Assembly: GCA_025526935.1 (NCBI GenBank)
Contig: JAHLKD010000006.1
Location: forward strand, 62,001 to 126,000
Length of the DNA stretch: 64,000 nucleotides
Direction: 5' to 3'
DNA from: Cladochytrium replicatum
Taxonomy: Eukaryota; Chytridiomycota; Chytridiomycetes; Cladochytriales; Cladochytriaceae
Shown: one piece after another, positions 34,385-49,999 of the stretch
How positions within the stretch are numbered: the stretch's first letter is position 1
Layout of the letters: every line of letters begins with the position of its first letter
Program-made: the position numbers and the translations under genes
The notes under the pieces: model-generated
Told to the model about the DNA's origin: nothing
What the model saw: the letters and a program-made list of their open reading frames with translations, nothing else
The model's database searches: none

Positions 34385-34945
34385 TCAAATGACAATGAAA
34401 ACAAGGGCAAAAGCCAAGTCGGGTCGGGTGCCAGAGACAAGGTACAAGAGAGCACCAACAGCACTTCGATAAGGGATTTTACGCATCTCATCCTTTTTGA
34501 CAGAGGAGGTTGGGCACATTTCTTTAGAGAGGAGGGATGCGGGCTGACAAGATTGACAACAGTTTTGCAATTCGGCATGTTGTCAAGTAGGTCGAGGGAG
34601 TATTGACGTTGATGAAGAAAGATGGTGTGGGCTTTGCGGTTGCGTTCAACAGACAAGCCAAGCAAGTACTTGGTTCCCCAAGCACCCATGGAGAACTGGG
34701 AGTGAAGGTAATCCTTGGTGGAGATAGGCAATCCATGGAGTTTGATGCGAGAATAAGGTCATCGACATAGACGGCAATATATGTGATCGATCCATTGGTT
34801 TGTTTGAAATAAAGACAGTGTTCGTTTTGCATTTGGAGAATCCGCCCGAAAGGAGTGCTTTGTCTAGCTCTTGGTTGAAGTAGCGAGGTGACTGCTTTGG
34901 GCCGTATAAGCTTTTGCAGAGTCGAACGATGTCGCCACCAGTGGA
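34385..34945 (-). mobile_element. Ty1/copia retrotransposon reverse-transcriptase remnant
   Basis: On the minus strand, spread over three frames, are copia RT blocks in order: VRLCKSLYGPKQSPRYFNQELD (around 34940-34880), NGSITYIAVYVDDLILASNS with the catalytic YVDD (around 34790-34725), and YRSAVGALLYLVSGTRPDLAF (around 34475-34405). Frame changes and stops separate them, so the copy is dead. The blocks are those of RVT_2. Confidence 0.85.
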
Positions 34946-35089
34946 TGTGAGTGCAGCAAATCCAGGTTAAGAAACCATTCTCAATTCCACTGGGCCAGCT
35001 GGCCTTGCCCTCCTTGGTTCCAATGGGGCGCAATGCAATGAAGCTATCCGCTCAGAATTTACTGCAATGTTTCGCTTTGGTGTTTTCTC

Positions 35090-35405
35090 TGAGCCGTCTT
35101 ACCAGTGGGACACAAGGCCCTTGGCACAAAAGTCGTTCTCAGAATCAAACGCTGCTCAAACGGTGAGATCATACGTTTCAAGGCTTATCTAGTTGTTCAG
35201 AGCTCAATCAGATAAAAGGGATCGACTTTTTTGACACTTTCACACCAGTAGTTAGAGTCTCCACAATTCCCACGTTACTTTCATTCCATTGCTGCCAAAG
35301 ATTATCTTGAACTTCACCATATTGATATCCAAACGGCATTCCTCGGGGCAGACCTTGAAGGTGAAGAAATCTACGTTCGACTTCACCCTGCCTGACACAG
35401 ATCAA
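35090..35405 (+). mobile_element. copia RT N-terminal remnant, opposite orientation
   Basis: Plus-strand pieces read GHKALGTKVVLRIKRCSNGEI, KGIDFFDTFTPVVRVSTI and ELHHIDIQTAFLGADLEGEEIYVRLHP, matching the start of the copia RT domain (the ALGTKW..K and D.FAPV..., D..TAFL.G...EEIY. motifs). Stops and frame changes are present. The orientation is opposite to the neighbouring remnant at 34385-34945, so at least two insertions or an inversion are involved. Confidence 0.85.
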
Positions 35406-35950
35406 ATCTCACTTGGGTCACTAAACCTCACAACTTCAACAGTTCAACGATTTGATTGGGAATGTAGCCACCGTGGCGATGAGAAAGAATCTCTTGCCTT
35501 TGACCTGCAAATATCAACACTGCAAAGCAAAGTTCTGATTAATTGGTCTTCCATCGACGTTGGGTCTTGTTTTGGAACATGAACATACAAAGAGTGATTT
35601 ATCAGTTATAGGAACTGAGTTTGTGTGCAAACATTTTGAGTAAAAATAACGGTGATCATTAATTTTACCCAAGCTTTGTCGTGTGGATAACTCAGGGTCC
35701 ATGGAACAAGTGCATCCTATCTTTATGGCAATCCTCCCGAGGAGTTCAAGACCTTGCCACAATGGAAAGAATGAGGGTCTGATGGATGCTCAGTAGGAAA
35801 GTTCGACTGGGTGCTCTTGGATTCTGTGACTCTGTCAGTGCGAAGCTCTGATGGCCGGGATGAAGTTGATGTGAGTGGATCACCGTTTCCCTTGACCTCT
35901 AAACAATATACCTATCACAAATTTTTGCAGGTGAACAACACATGAATAGC
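35406..35950. other. spacer inside the copia remnant area
   Basis: No RT or RNase H block recognised; possibly eroded element sequence. Confidence 0.35.
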
Positions 35951-35959
35951 AACAGAAGT

Positions 35960-36240
35960 GGGTCAACCAAAAACACTGAATTTTTGCTCTCAGTACTGAC
36001 CATGGCTACTTCAGTCGATATTCTCGAACTGGATTTGTCGTTATGTTTGGAATTGCAGCAATAAGCTGGGGATCAAGTCGTCAGCAAATTAACCTGCTCT
36101 TCGTCCAAAGCAGAGTTAGTAGCGTTGAATGAACTGGAACGAGAAATGGCACGAATTCTGATGGACGTTTTAGAAATAAAGTCCAAATATCCTCCGAGAA
36201 TATGGCAAGACAATATGGCTAAAATTTTGAAATATATTTA
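35960..36240 (+). mobile_element. copia RNase H remnant
   Basis: Reads YSRTGFVVMFGIAAISWGSS then SSSKAELVALNELEREMARI and PPRIWQDNMAKI, the copia RNase H blocks (S.TGYV...G.ISW.S; SS.EAEY.AL.E; CDN.SA). Frame breaks show it is dead. Same strand as 35090-35405, so it may be the other end of that copy after internal loss. Confidence 0.8.
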
Positions 36241-36500
36241 TGCACTTCACTCCAGCAGCTGTTCGGTCTGACACCAACTGCTATTGTACATCCTAAAGGT
36301 CCGGTTTCGGTTTGGATTGACGGACTGTTTTTTATGACAGCCCAAAGTGGAACTGGACTTTCACCATTAGCCCCGATTCATCGATGACGTCAAATAAATG
36401 ACTATTGCTCCGCTGTATTGAATTCAGAAGTTACTATCTCATTTGAATCGTTACAAATCCCGAAGTTCCGACCTCTTGTTCACAGATAGATCCCGGACAC
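36241..36500. other. spacer
   Basis: Featureless sequence between the copia remnant and the ubiquitin-like gene. Confidence 0.4.
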
Positions 36501-37390
36501 TATAAACTATATACTCATGCCTACCCGTGACATTGTAGCGCGCAAGCTTTGCGTCGTTTTCCATCTCTATGCCTTTATAGATGAGCCGTGGTTGATCGAC
36601 TGCGATCCATTCACGTTGGCTGATCCTTTCTTTCAGTTCCAGGGTTGTCATTGAGGGATTGACCGGTAGTGTCAGCGTTTTTCCGGTGAAAATGGATCAC
36701 TATGTCTCTAGGCTCGTTCCCCAGGAGATCCTCAAGGTCAGGGTAGTCCTACACATCGCCATTTAGTCACGAAGTTATCCCAATGGTATGGGTACCTCGA
36801 CCACCACTGTCATTTTCTGTATCGCATACGGATCTCAACAGAAGTGAGACAAAAGAATAAAAAATGCAAATGGACATGCAAAAAATGGATGAATTCTCAA
36901 GTTTCGTACAAAAACGAATTTACATTTAAAAGCAAGTCAAACCATGGTGGTCACCAAGCCGTATCATTGCGTAAGCTTACCGTGTGACAAGCGTAAAATC
37001 ACTTATCATCTCGCTGTTCGACAAAGCGTTGATGGACTTGTCAGGGCCATCAGCTTTGGGGGTAACCCATTGGTGAGTTGGAATGGCAAGAACGCTCGCA
37101 TTACTATAACGGAATGACTAGGTAAAAGATTAATGGCTGGAAATAATTGACTTACTGTTGCTGAGACTGAATATGCATGGCCGCGACCTTCCAAATCTTG
37201 TGTACACCTTAAAGTTGAGCAAACGATTAGTTTAAAGACCAAAAAGAGTATCAACGTGCCAGCTCACTAACAATAATGGCTGCCGCCCATTCTCCAGTGT
37301 GTTCAAGCACTGAACAGCTCCTTTCAACACAAACATCTTCATCAGTACCATTCGGTGTTTCATCGCACCTCTCCGCATTCCAAAAGCGCT
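36501..37390 (-). pseudogene. ubiquitin-like protein gene with a one-base frameshift
   Basis: Minus strand. The 3' part (about 36690-36505) codes for a ubiquitin-like fold: FTGKTLTLPVNPSMTTLELK, KERISQREWIAVDQPRLIYKG and MENDAKLARYNV, matching ubiquitin blocks TLTGKT, K.KI..KEGI..DQQRLI and L.DYN. It lacks the C-terminal RGG. Immediately upstream, in another frame, EDYPDLEDLLGNEPRDIVI reads well. Removing one base near 36693-36697 would join the two. Further upstream, coding-like exons are separated by plausible introns (HKIWKVAAMHIQSQQ, PTHQWVTPKADGPDKSINALS, HTGEWAAAII), up to about 37390. I infer a multi-exon gene with a Ubl domain whose frame is broken. A base error is possible. Confidence 0.5.
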
Positions 37391-37434
37391 AAAGTCCAAA
37401 AACAACGTCAACATGGCACTGTGCGGAACTGGAG

Positions 37435-38302
37435 ATGTACCTCCGAAATACAAACCTCTGGCAGAATGATCTGAAGGGGTTGATTGGACTTATCTATGCA
37501 AACTGGGTGAACGCGGCTGCGTGCGACGCTTGGGGGTTCACGGATGCGGATCTGGTGCTTGGTGATCTGGAAAAGTTCTTCTCCCCAAAGAAGAACCCGC
37601 TTGCGTGGAGCGCGGATATATTTACGTTCGTACCGGGTGATATCAACAGGCGATACTTGCATGGACAGCTGACGCTCCATGTGTATGACCCGGTCGTGAT
37701 GGAGGATCCGGACGAAGGCCCACCAGCGCGGGGTGCATTGCAAAAACATTCCAAACCGACGATGGAGATGTACCATGATTTCGACAACATCGCGGCGTGC
37801 ACAGATTATTTGGCGTCCATGCACTTCCATAACTGGTGAGCAACAAATCGTAGATCATTGGCTTCGTTCGTTTGAAACCACATATTCTTCTTAAAGCTCG
37901 ACGCTCGCAACCATGAAAGCTCTCAGAAATGATTACAGACGGGAAAATACAGAGACACTGACGAAAGGTGTTATTCTTTTGTGAGCGTTCCCAAAGTTGT
38001 TTATTCCCAGGAATCTCAATACTGCAGTTTTTCTGAACCAACAGGCGACTCATAAAGGGAAGGGTATCCGCATGGTCGACTTCACCAAGCAATCCTCCGA
38101 ACACAAAACCGTCTCCGTGATCTACCGCAACAACAACGTCTACATGTGCTCCCAGAACTCAACACACCTCTACCTGCCCCAACTGCCCCCCGTCGCCGCT
38201 CCAGCGCCCGCCTACTCCTCCCGCAAGAACATTATCAGCTGGCACCACATTACGCGGGCAGACCGTGATCGTGCACTATGGAGACGGGCGGGCAGAGTTT
38301 AG
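37435..38302 (+). CDS. DxD glycosyltransferase-like protein
   Basis: Two exons, 37435-37835 and 38011-38302, separated by a 175-bp intron; phases close to 230 aa. The segment CDAWGFTDADLVLGDLEKFF resembles the WG..D.D.VFGDL motif of a fungal GT-A-fold family (DUF6625-like), in which an Asp pair binds the metal-nucleotide sugar. The following DINRRYLHGQLTLH resembles the GD..R.Y.RGQ.T stretch of that family. Downstream is a Pro-rich region ending near SSRKNIISWHH. It has no signal peptide or membrane anchor in the model, so an upstream exon may be missing. An overlapping ATG at 37413 in another frame also reads well for 17 codons. A decayed copy is at 23586-24075. Confidence 0.6.
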
Positions 38303-38731
38303 GGATTACTAGGGGGAGTTGGACGTGAATGACGAGTGTCTAACGATAAAGGAGTCAGCGCTGTTTCATTGGCATTGGGTGGAAGAAGGCGCTAGTGCCA
38401 GAGTGTCCGGCGTCGGATTGGAAGGAGAACATGGGGGTGGATATGCCTGCGGGGAAATGGTGGAGATGGTGGAGGTGAGTTGGGGTGAGGGACTACTCAC
38501 TGATATGAATTACATTTGCACGTAGGAGTGTGGTTGAGGAAAAGTGTGAGTGGTGCTCTGTTTCCTTTAACCTCATTTTTGCTTTTGGAACAAACCTTAA
38601 CACTAGTCTTTTGTGTGCTGTAACGAGGGGACATTCGTGTGCTTTTTCCTGTTTCTCTTTTCTTCTGCGTCAAAATAGAGCAATTTCAAGATAATCCAAG
38701 ATGGTTTTTATTGTTTGTTACTCAGAAAAGT
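38303..38731. other. spacer between convergent genes
   Basis: 3' ends of the glycosyltransferase-like gene and of the minus-strand GCDH gene. No further feature. Confidence 0.5.
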
Positions 38732-40577
<1,846 letters not shown>

Positions 40578-41003
40578 TGTTTGATCTTTGTTTTCCACTC
40601 AAAGTTTATGGAGCCGAAGGAACGGGACGAGGATGTGGCGCAGGAGGGAGTTTGGATTTGGATCAGAAACGGATCTGATATAAAAAGACAGAAAAGATAG
40701 AAAGGGAGGAGGGTAGTGGGGCACGGATGAAAGAGTGAAAATGCATAGCATTAACTGAGATTTTTGTTCTGATCAGAGAAACGGTAACACGAATAAAATA
40801 CAAGTCGCCGTGATGATGGTTGAACACTCACTCTTAATATTCATTTCTACCTTTGTTTTGGTAAAACACTCGTCCCTCCAAGATGCTCCTCTCCAATTCC
40901 AATCAATTCCCATTCATTTCATATCTCTTATTTTTTAGTGGCAGTGTTTTTCCATCATTTCACGGGTGTTCGCACTCTCTCCACACTTTCGTAGACTGCA
41001 AAA
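40578..41003. promoter_or_regulatory. divergent promoter region GCDH / SEC23
   Basis: 426 bp between the divergent starts of GCDH and SEC23. Contains a purine-rich stretch near 40690-40730; no specific site recognised. Confidence 0.4.
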
Positions 41004-43834
<2,831 letters not shown>

Positions 43835-44575
43835 AATTCAAAATCATACATAGTTGTCTCTTTTTTACGGGGGACTTTTGGTGGGGAGTGTTTTGGGGCT
43901 GTTTTTGATGGAAGGAGTTGTACACTCCGCATTGTCAGATGTTTCTTTTTTCGTGTCACAACGGTTTGGATATACAATTCGATCTCATCTGGTTCGTACA
44001 CCGTCTGGTTGTGTGGTGTTTCAATAAACTCAACGTTTCAATGTTTTGATTTTATTTATGTCGTGTACGGCGGACAGGTTTGGCTTGAAGCATTTGGGAA
44101 TACACTCAAAATGTATCTAAGGTGAATTGTTGAATCGTCATCAGCGATCGATTAAAAAAATGTCCAGCAGTATCGTAGAAGTCGCATATATCAATGGTGA
44201 TCCTCATAATTTCCTTCGTATCTGAGTCACTTTTTAAACACATCGCCTCATCATCTTATAAAACAATATCGTAGTTGGTATCGATATTTGGATTATGCAA
44301 ACGCCTTCAGCTTCGTGGCAACAATGAATTTAACCCTCAACCACGATGTTCCTGATAGGTCAATCAGGGATTTGCAAGTTACACTTCATACAAACAAATA
44401 AATAGCACACGTTTGGTTTGTTTATTGACCATTTTGGGTTAAATTGCTAGGTGGTGTGACGCGGTCCGAAAGTAGAAAGTACGCGACTTGATCTCAGATC
44501 AATCGAGCATCATCATGAGGTTGCACGATATGTTGCTGGCGCTAGTGAGGAAGGCAAAGCCTTCAAGATTGAAAG
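43835..44575. other. gene-free region
   Basis: 3' flank of SEC23, then AT-rich sequence with no recognised element. Confidence 0.5.
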
Positions 44576-45350
44576 TTAAGCCCTGACCATGATCAACTGA
44601 GCACCCTGTTCAGAACAGCACCCTGTCGCTGTGCAAGCTTGCGCTTGAGGTAGTGAAAATTTCACATTGCTTCGATTCATATGCACCGCTCTACAACCGA
44701 AAGTCGAGCGATCGCATCTGCAATTTTCCACGGAACACTCCACAAGAGTCCCGCGTTGTGCGCACAATGCAACCCACCGTGACTGCACAAAACACATCCT
44801 CCCGCATCCAATTCTATCAGATCTACGTTTATCAGCTGTCTCGGGACTCCCTGTTCTATGAAGATCTGTACACTTTGCGTAACTGAGCTTTCTTGATACA
44901 GAAATTGCCATTAATATGCCCTTCAAGGTGTTCATGCCACCAGGTATGCCACCTGTCGCGCAAAAGACTATGTCGAGAGGCTCACTCACATCGAAGCAGA
45001 TTGCTTCTGCGGTAGCGGCATGAAATGCATTCTCAGAATCAAAGACAATGGAGTCATACAGACTTCTACGCTGACAAACACCTCGACTCCTTCAGCAAGC
45101 CACTGATCAAGGTCGAGCCTCGCATCCGGTAGACTCGTGAATCCCTCCTGGGTTTCCATGCAATTTCGACAATACGACCAGATGGCATGCCTGATATGAA
45201 GTTGATCTACGGGAACTGCTCTTCTTCATCGTGCCACTCTCAAAGTCCATAAGCTCTGCATAGCAGGAATTTGTTGATCGGCCGTCTTCAAAAACGTTCG
45301 CACGGTCAAGGCCCCGGTCAAATTGATCTCAGAAGGTGCTTGAGGTCTGA
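44576..45350 (-). pseudogene. possible short-chain dehydrogenase remnant
   Basis: A minus-strand frame near 45000-44930 reads FDVSEPLDIVFCATGGIPGG, which resembles the strand-4 region of SDR/reductase proteins (D.V...G..). The frame before it is broken and no glycine-rich TGxxxGIG or YxxxK was found. Weak assignment. Confidence 0.25.
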
Positions 45351-46360
45351 TTGTCGGCAAGGTTGAGCCGTTGGGTTTTAAACATGCATGATTATCTTTA
45401 CTTTATTCCTCCCAAACGTGCTCCCGACATTGGAACCATGGGTTATACCTCATTGCAACTAATTCCCTTTTGGACTTCCATAAGGGATTGGAGAGAGCTT
45501 TCAGAATTGTGGATCAGAGCGAAAACAAGACTCTGGACGATTGAGTGGCGTTGCCGAGCATGAGGCTAACAGCACCGTCGTGCACGTAGGATCACGTAAC
45601 ATTCCCAGGGGAGCTTCATTCAATGCTGTACTGTGTTTGAGGAAAAACGACCAATCATTGGAATTGTCTTAACGCATTCGATTCATGCATGAACTTGATC
45701 TGGACTGCCGAGAAGGCAAATTCAGTCCCTCAAGCTGCGAGAGATAGATATTTGATTTGTTTCCTCGCGTGGCACTTTGAACAATGATCACTCATGTCAT
45801 TCGCTCTCCTCCCCGCGTCAACCACAATCACATTTTCGCGGCACACGTCCTGATCTCTCACTCCCGCGCGGGGTTGTGGAGATTCTGGAGCAGCAACACT
45901 GATCTGCTGTAGTACAGAGCATTCCACCAGTTGAGCCTTTGAAGATCAGTGCAAATGCTGGAAATCATCATTGGGGAGCAACCGAAGAGCCCTTCCTGTG
46001 GATCCGCACCAAGAACTGTACTAGAAAGTGAGATCGCTGCAGCAAGCTCACGATCGATTGCTTCTCTTCGCTTTCTAATAAATTCTTGACATAGGGTTAG
46101 AAATCCGCTGCGGTTATGAATGGAGTGGTGTCTCTAGTTTTTGGCAAAGCAGTAGAGAAGCACAACTTTGGGGCAATGCATGCCAAATTATGAGCATTTC
46201 TCGCTGTCGATCTTTCCAGGCAAAGCTGAAACGCCGTCTCTTGGAAACAGTGCGGCCACATTATTCTTTTGGCGGTACTGTTCAAGCTCAGTCAAAGAAG
46301 CGGCCGTTCCCCCGAAATTGTCGTTTCGTGTTTTGCTCTTGCAACCATCGAAATCGCAAC
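45351..46360. other. gene-poor region
   Basis: No gene, RNA or mobile element supported. Small unrelated ORFs only. Confidence 0.4.
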
Positions 46361-46371
46361 ACGCTAGTTCT

Positions 46372-46545
46372 CATCCGTCCTTGGTAGATCTCCCGTTGTC
46401 ACAATAAGCAATCCAACGTCACCTGCAAAGTCTGCTTCTCGGATCTATCTTTCACCAGCCGGCCTTGATGGATCCCCCTGGTCACAAAAAAGAAATCAAA
46501 AGTCACCGGCATCGTCTGCTTCTCCGTGATCTCTCAATCTGAAGG
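46372..46545. repeat. pair of imperfect direct repeats of about 75 bp
   Basis: A unit of the form GATCTCCCGTTGTCACAATAAG...TCTGCTTCTC (from about 46386) is repeated as GATCCCCCTGGTCACAAAAAAG...TCTGCTTCTC (from about 46469). Shared blocks are spaced alike; substitutions are many. Confidence 0.5.
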
Positions 46546-46719
46546 ATGACCAAACATTTACCAACCTGCTCAGAGATTCATTCGCTGACCAAGTCTCAAC
46601 ATCCACCTGTCTTTCTTAGTTAATCTCTCACACGTGGATGTGTATACCACCTGCTTCGAAATGTGAGAGAAATCCGATGAAACAGGATCTAGATAGAGCG
46701 TCCAGTCTTTTTTCCTTGG

Positions 46720-46965
46720 TCAGGACATTGCTGGACATCCGAGGAACGCTACTTTGAGCGAATCATCGTATTCAACAACCTGCCTCTGCGAGTCAGGATA
46801 CTTAGGAAGTTTCAGTAGTGGGAGATTGAACGTATGGGCTATCTGCTTCTGCGAGTCAGGATGCTTTGGAAGTTTCGGTAATGGTGATTGAACGTATGGG
46901 TTATCTGGTTCGAAAAGAAAAACGTTGTCACCTTCATCTGGTTCCAAAAGAAAAATCGTTGACAC
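46720..46965 (-). repeat. repetitive ORF with PKLPK.PDSQ units
   Basis: This 81-codon frame holds two diverged protein units: SPLPKLPKHPDSQKQ and LPLLKLPKYPDSQRQ, plus FLLEPD and FLFEPD. The DNA below it is a short tandem repeat (GAGTCAGGAT.CTT.GGAAGTTTC). I cannot say whether it is expressed; no known domain. Confidence 0.4.
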
Positions 46966-47828
46966 TTTCAGTAGTGATCCAGCTTCTGAAATGAACGTAT
47001 TTTTTGATCAGCAGCAAAGATTACAATCATATCCACGAGGATCAACAATCACCCATATCAAGGTTCCCCGACGTACCTTCGACCGCGTCACCGTAAATCA
47101 AATGAATGTTAAGGAAATTTGAATCCGAAGCGTAGCGCCAGCTGTTCGAAGGCTCTGACGCACTGTGATAATCCAGATTTGGGTGACGACCAATAGAAAC
47201 AAACAAGCCAGCGAACCACAAACAAATCAACAACCATGTTTACGGGTAGAATTATCCTCGTTGTAAAATCATCATCGACATAGTATTCAATTTTTATGTG
47301 GCCTCACCTCGTCTTGCGCATATGATGCTTTAGAGTTCAATTTGCATTGATCAACATATTCCATTTTTAACTTCAAATATGAACATGACCATTCCATGAT
47401 GGTGATAACTGTCACTTCCATCGGACGAACTCGCGGTTCAACGGAAGAAGTCCAGGAACTGAATAAACGACACCGACGCTTAAAATTTTAAAGCTCGAAC
47501 TTCAAAAAGTCGGCTTCTGCAGGTCGCCATCACTATCAGCTCGAACTTCAATAGTAGAATGGCGAATCACATGCCAGATAGCTCGGAGATCCGAAGTTGA
47601 AGCTATTAATGCAGATCATTTGGATGGTGCGATTTAGCGCAAGGAAATAACGAAGCTCCAACCGATAGCTTCACCGAATGAAGAGAAAATGCCGATCGAG
47701 CATTTACATTTATGGGCAGGACGGTAAATCTTGTTTTTGGCAAAACAATTTGCGCGGCTCAACGCATTAATGCGCAGTCCTATAATTGTGGTTTATCTTG
47801 GCGAGCGCCCCAAAGCCCACAACACAGC
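46966..47828. other. spacer
   Basis: No gene recognised. Upstream of the VOC gene an open frame extends to an ATG at 47712 and could add a 39-residue N-terminal leader to that gene. Confidence 0.4.
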
Positions 47829-48302
47829 ATGTCTGCCCAGCCGTCCATTAACGCCGTCGAGCCGATAATACCAGGCGGCCCTGATCTTCTCGCCCAGCAA
47901 AAATTCTACACGACGCACCTTGGCTTCACGGTCGGCCACTCGGACGACGACTATCTCATCCTTTACCATCCCCACTCAGAAACACGCATCCATTTCTTTC
48001 TGGACAAGACGAAAGCCGCAGAGATGATCTCGATTCGGCTCAACGTTGTGGACATTGAGTCGCTCTGGAACACGTTGAGTCCTCTGGAGAAATTGGAAGG
48101 CGGCGGAAAAGTGCATGATGTTTCGAGGAAGTCGGGGATTGAAACGAAGCCGTGGGGAACGAAGGTAAAGAATAACACATGGCTATTCTGGGATTCCAAT
48201 GTAATCTGTCCTTCCATCGTGGTTTCTGCGAAACATTGTGAAACACAGGAGTTTTCGCTGCTGGACCCAGCAGGAACGTGTGTTCATCTGGTGCAGCGTT
48301 GA
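47829..48302 (+). CDS. VOC (glyoxalase/bleomycin-resistance fold) protein
   Basis: Two exons, 47829-48164 and 48249-48302; 129 aa. The vicinal-oxygen-chelate fold has two babbb modules that bind a metal. Seen are FYTTHLGFTVGHSDDDYLIL (start of module one), the SETRIHFF strand, and SIRLNVVDIESLW opening module two. The C-terminal EFSLLDPAGTCVHLVQR has the usual EF...DP.G pattern. The intron is needed to join KPWGTK to EFSLLD. Substrate and metal ligands are not clear. An in-frame ATG at 47712 could extend the N-terminus; I prefer 47829 because the tandem copy downstream starts at the equivalent ATG. Many such proteins in fungi are of unknown activity. Confidence 0.8.
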   Translation: MSAQPSINAVEPIIPGGPDLLAQQKFYTTHLGFTVGHSDDDYLILYHPHSETRIHFFLDKTKAAEMISIRLNVVDIESLWNTLSPLEKLEGGGKVHDVSRKSGIETKPWGTKVKNNTWLFWDSNVICPSIVVSAKHCETQEFSLLDPAGTCVHLVQR

Positions 48303-48446
48303 CCGAGAATCACTGCTGAATAAACTCAGGAGAGGATGCGAACTCTTGATTTGCAAACAAATACATTAATATTGCGTCAACATCACAGATATTCCATGGC
48401 CAGGTTCCCACACGAATGGGCAGCTTTAACACACAGCACAATAACA

Positions 48447-48915
48447 ATGTCCACCCAACCGTCCATCACTGCAATTGAGCCGATCATCCCAGGCGGACTC
48501 GATTTTCAAGCCCAGGAGTAGTTCTACACGACGACTCCGACAAGGACTACCTCATCCTCTACCACCTTCATTCCGAAACTCGTCTGCACTTCTTCTTGGA
48601 CAAGACCAAAAGCGCGGAGATGATCCCCGATCCGCCTCAAGGTTGCTGATTGAGGTACTGGAACGACTTAGGTACTCGTGAGAGTTGGAGAGCGGTGGAA
48701 AAGTGCACGATGGATCTAAGGGAGTGTGCATTGAAGAGAAACCCTGGGGAACAAAGGTAAGTGATGAAATGCTATCCTGGTCATGTTATGCTTACCCTGT
48801 GCTCTTTAATTGCGACCATTCTGTCTTTAAATCTCGGAGTCGAAAAATAGGAATTCGTGCTTATTGACCCAGCTAGTACCTGTTCATCTTGTTCAGCGTT
48901 GATGTCAGTTTACCA
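48447..48915 (+). pseudogene. tandem decayed copy of the VOC gene
   Basis: Starts MSTQPSITAIEPIIPGG, like MSAQPSINAVEPIIPGG of the intact copy about 620 bp upstream. It then breaks at a TAG (48521), loses the LGFTVGH segment, and continues in other frames with DKDYLILYHLHSETRLHFFLDKTKSAEMI, GGKVHDGSKGV and KPWGTK. The second exon equivalent EFVLIDPAS follows a preserved intron. Tandem duplication then decay. Confidence 0.85.
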
Positions 48916-49279
48916 AATTTGGATCAAGTTTGTATCCCACCATCTCGCTCAAAACGAAACACCCTTTGGATCGATTTTTTTGAAAGAATAGCACTCCCTT
49001 CTATGACATTGTTCAGTCCTAAACTACCAAAAACAATGTGTTCTTTCAACTCTTTTAACTCTGTAATTCTGACATGCCCTCGATCACGTGCACCGGCTTT
49101 TTCCGTTTCCAAAAACAAATCAAAATTCTCTGCTGGTGCAAAGCACATCCAATCGGTACGTAAACGTGCACCTGCTGATATCGGGTCCCGCACGTTCTTA
49201 GACTGAGTCTTTTCTCCCATACAGGCGCTACTAGAAGCTCGCATATTTTTCCCTGTTCTATCCACAAACTCCTCTCACT
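48916..49279. promoter_or_regulatory. upstream region of TIM17
   Basis: Holds the TIM17 promoter; no distinct motif recognised. Confidence 0.4.
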
Positions 49280-49999
49280 ATGCCCGATCACACCCGCGAT
49301 CCATGCCCTTACTCCGTCGTTAACGACTTCGGTTACGGTTTCGTCCTCGGCGGAGTCGGCGGCTCATTCTGGCACGGCTACAAAGGCTACCGCCACTCCC
49401 CGCGTGGCGAGCGTCTCGTCGGAATGGTCACCTCCATCAAAGCCCGTGCCCCCGTCATCGGCGGCAACTTTGCCGTGTGGTCCGGCGTATTCAACGCTGG
49501 TGACTGTGTTCTCGCTCACGTTCGTGGAAAGGAGGACTCGTGGAACTCGATCATGTCTGGTGCGATGACCGGAGGTGTTCTAGCAGCTCGGAGTGGCACA
49601 CGTGCGATGATCATCTCGGCAGTATTTGGTGGTGCGTTCTTGGCGATCATGGAGGGCGTGGTGATGGCGATGAACAGATGGAGCGCACAGGCACAGTTTA
49701 AACCTGTGGCACCTGAGATTCCTGGAATTTCGGCTGCACCGGCACCGCCACCACCGTCATCGCAGAAGGAGTCGTCTGGATCAGGACTCTTCTCCTCGCT
49801 CCCGCTGTTTTCCAAAAAGGAGGACTCTGAAAAATCAACCGCCACACCTGCCTCCACTCCAGTCTCCGCACAACAACAAGAGCCAGAATCACAGCCTGGG
49901 ATCCAACAGCAGAATACATCTACTACTCTAAACCAGACTCTTTCCGCACCAACAAGCTCGTGGGGTGGTGAACGCAAGAGCCGATTTGGATTCCAGTAA
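49280..49999 (+). CDS. TIM17: TIM17, mitochondrial inner-membrane translocase subunit
   Basis: Intronless, 239 aa. Tim17 forms the protein-conducting part of the TIM23 complex that imports presequence proteins. Seen are [23 protein letters not shown] (TM1 with glycine motifs), [18 protein letters not shown] (TM2), [21 protein letters not shown] (TM3 with the SGA..GG..A..G signature), and TM4 ([16 protein letters not shown]). After residue 140 there is an extra tail of about 100 residues rich in Pro, Ser and Gln; yeast Tim17 has 158 residues, so this tail is unusually long. Its start is the first ATG and matches the family N-terminus. Confidence 0.94.
   Translation: MPDHTRDPCPYSVVNDFGYGFVLGGVGGSFWHGYKGYRHSPRGERLVGMVTSIKARAPVIGGNFAVWSGVFNAGDCVLAHVRGKEDSWNSIMSGAMTGGVLAARSGTRAMIISAVFGGAFLAIMEGVVMAMNRWSAQAQFKPVAPEIPGISAAPAPPPPSSQKESSGSGLFSSLPLFSKKEDSEKSTATPASTPVSAQQQEPESQPGIQQQNTSTTLNQTLSAPTSSWGGERKSRFGFQ

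Noticed and set aside
34261-34606. tRNA-like GGTTCGAATC near the copia RT
   Set aside because: It has no acceptor or anticodon stems around it; it lies in reverse-transcriptase code.
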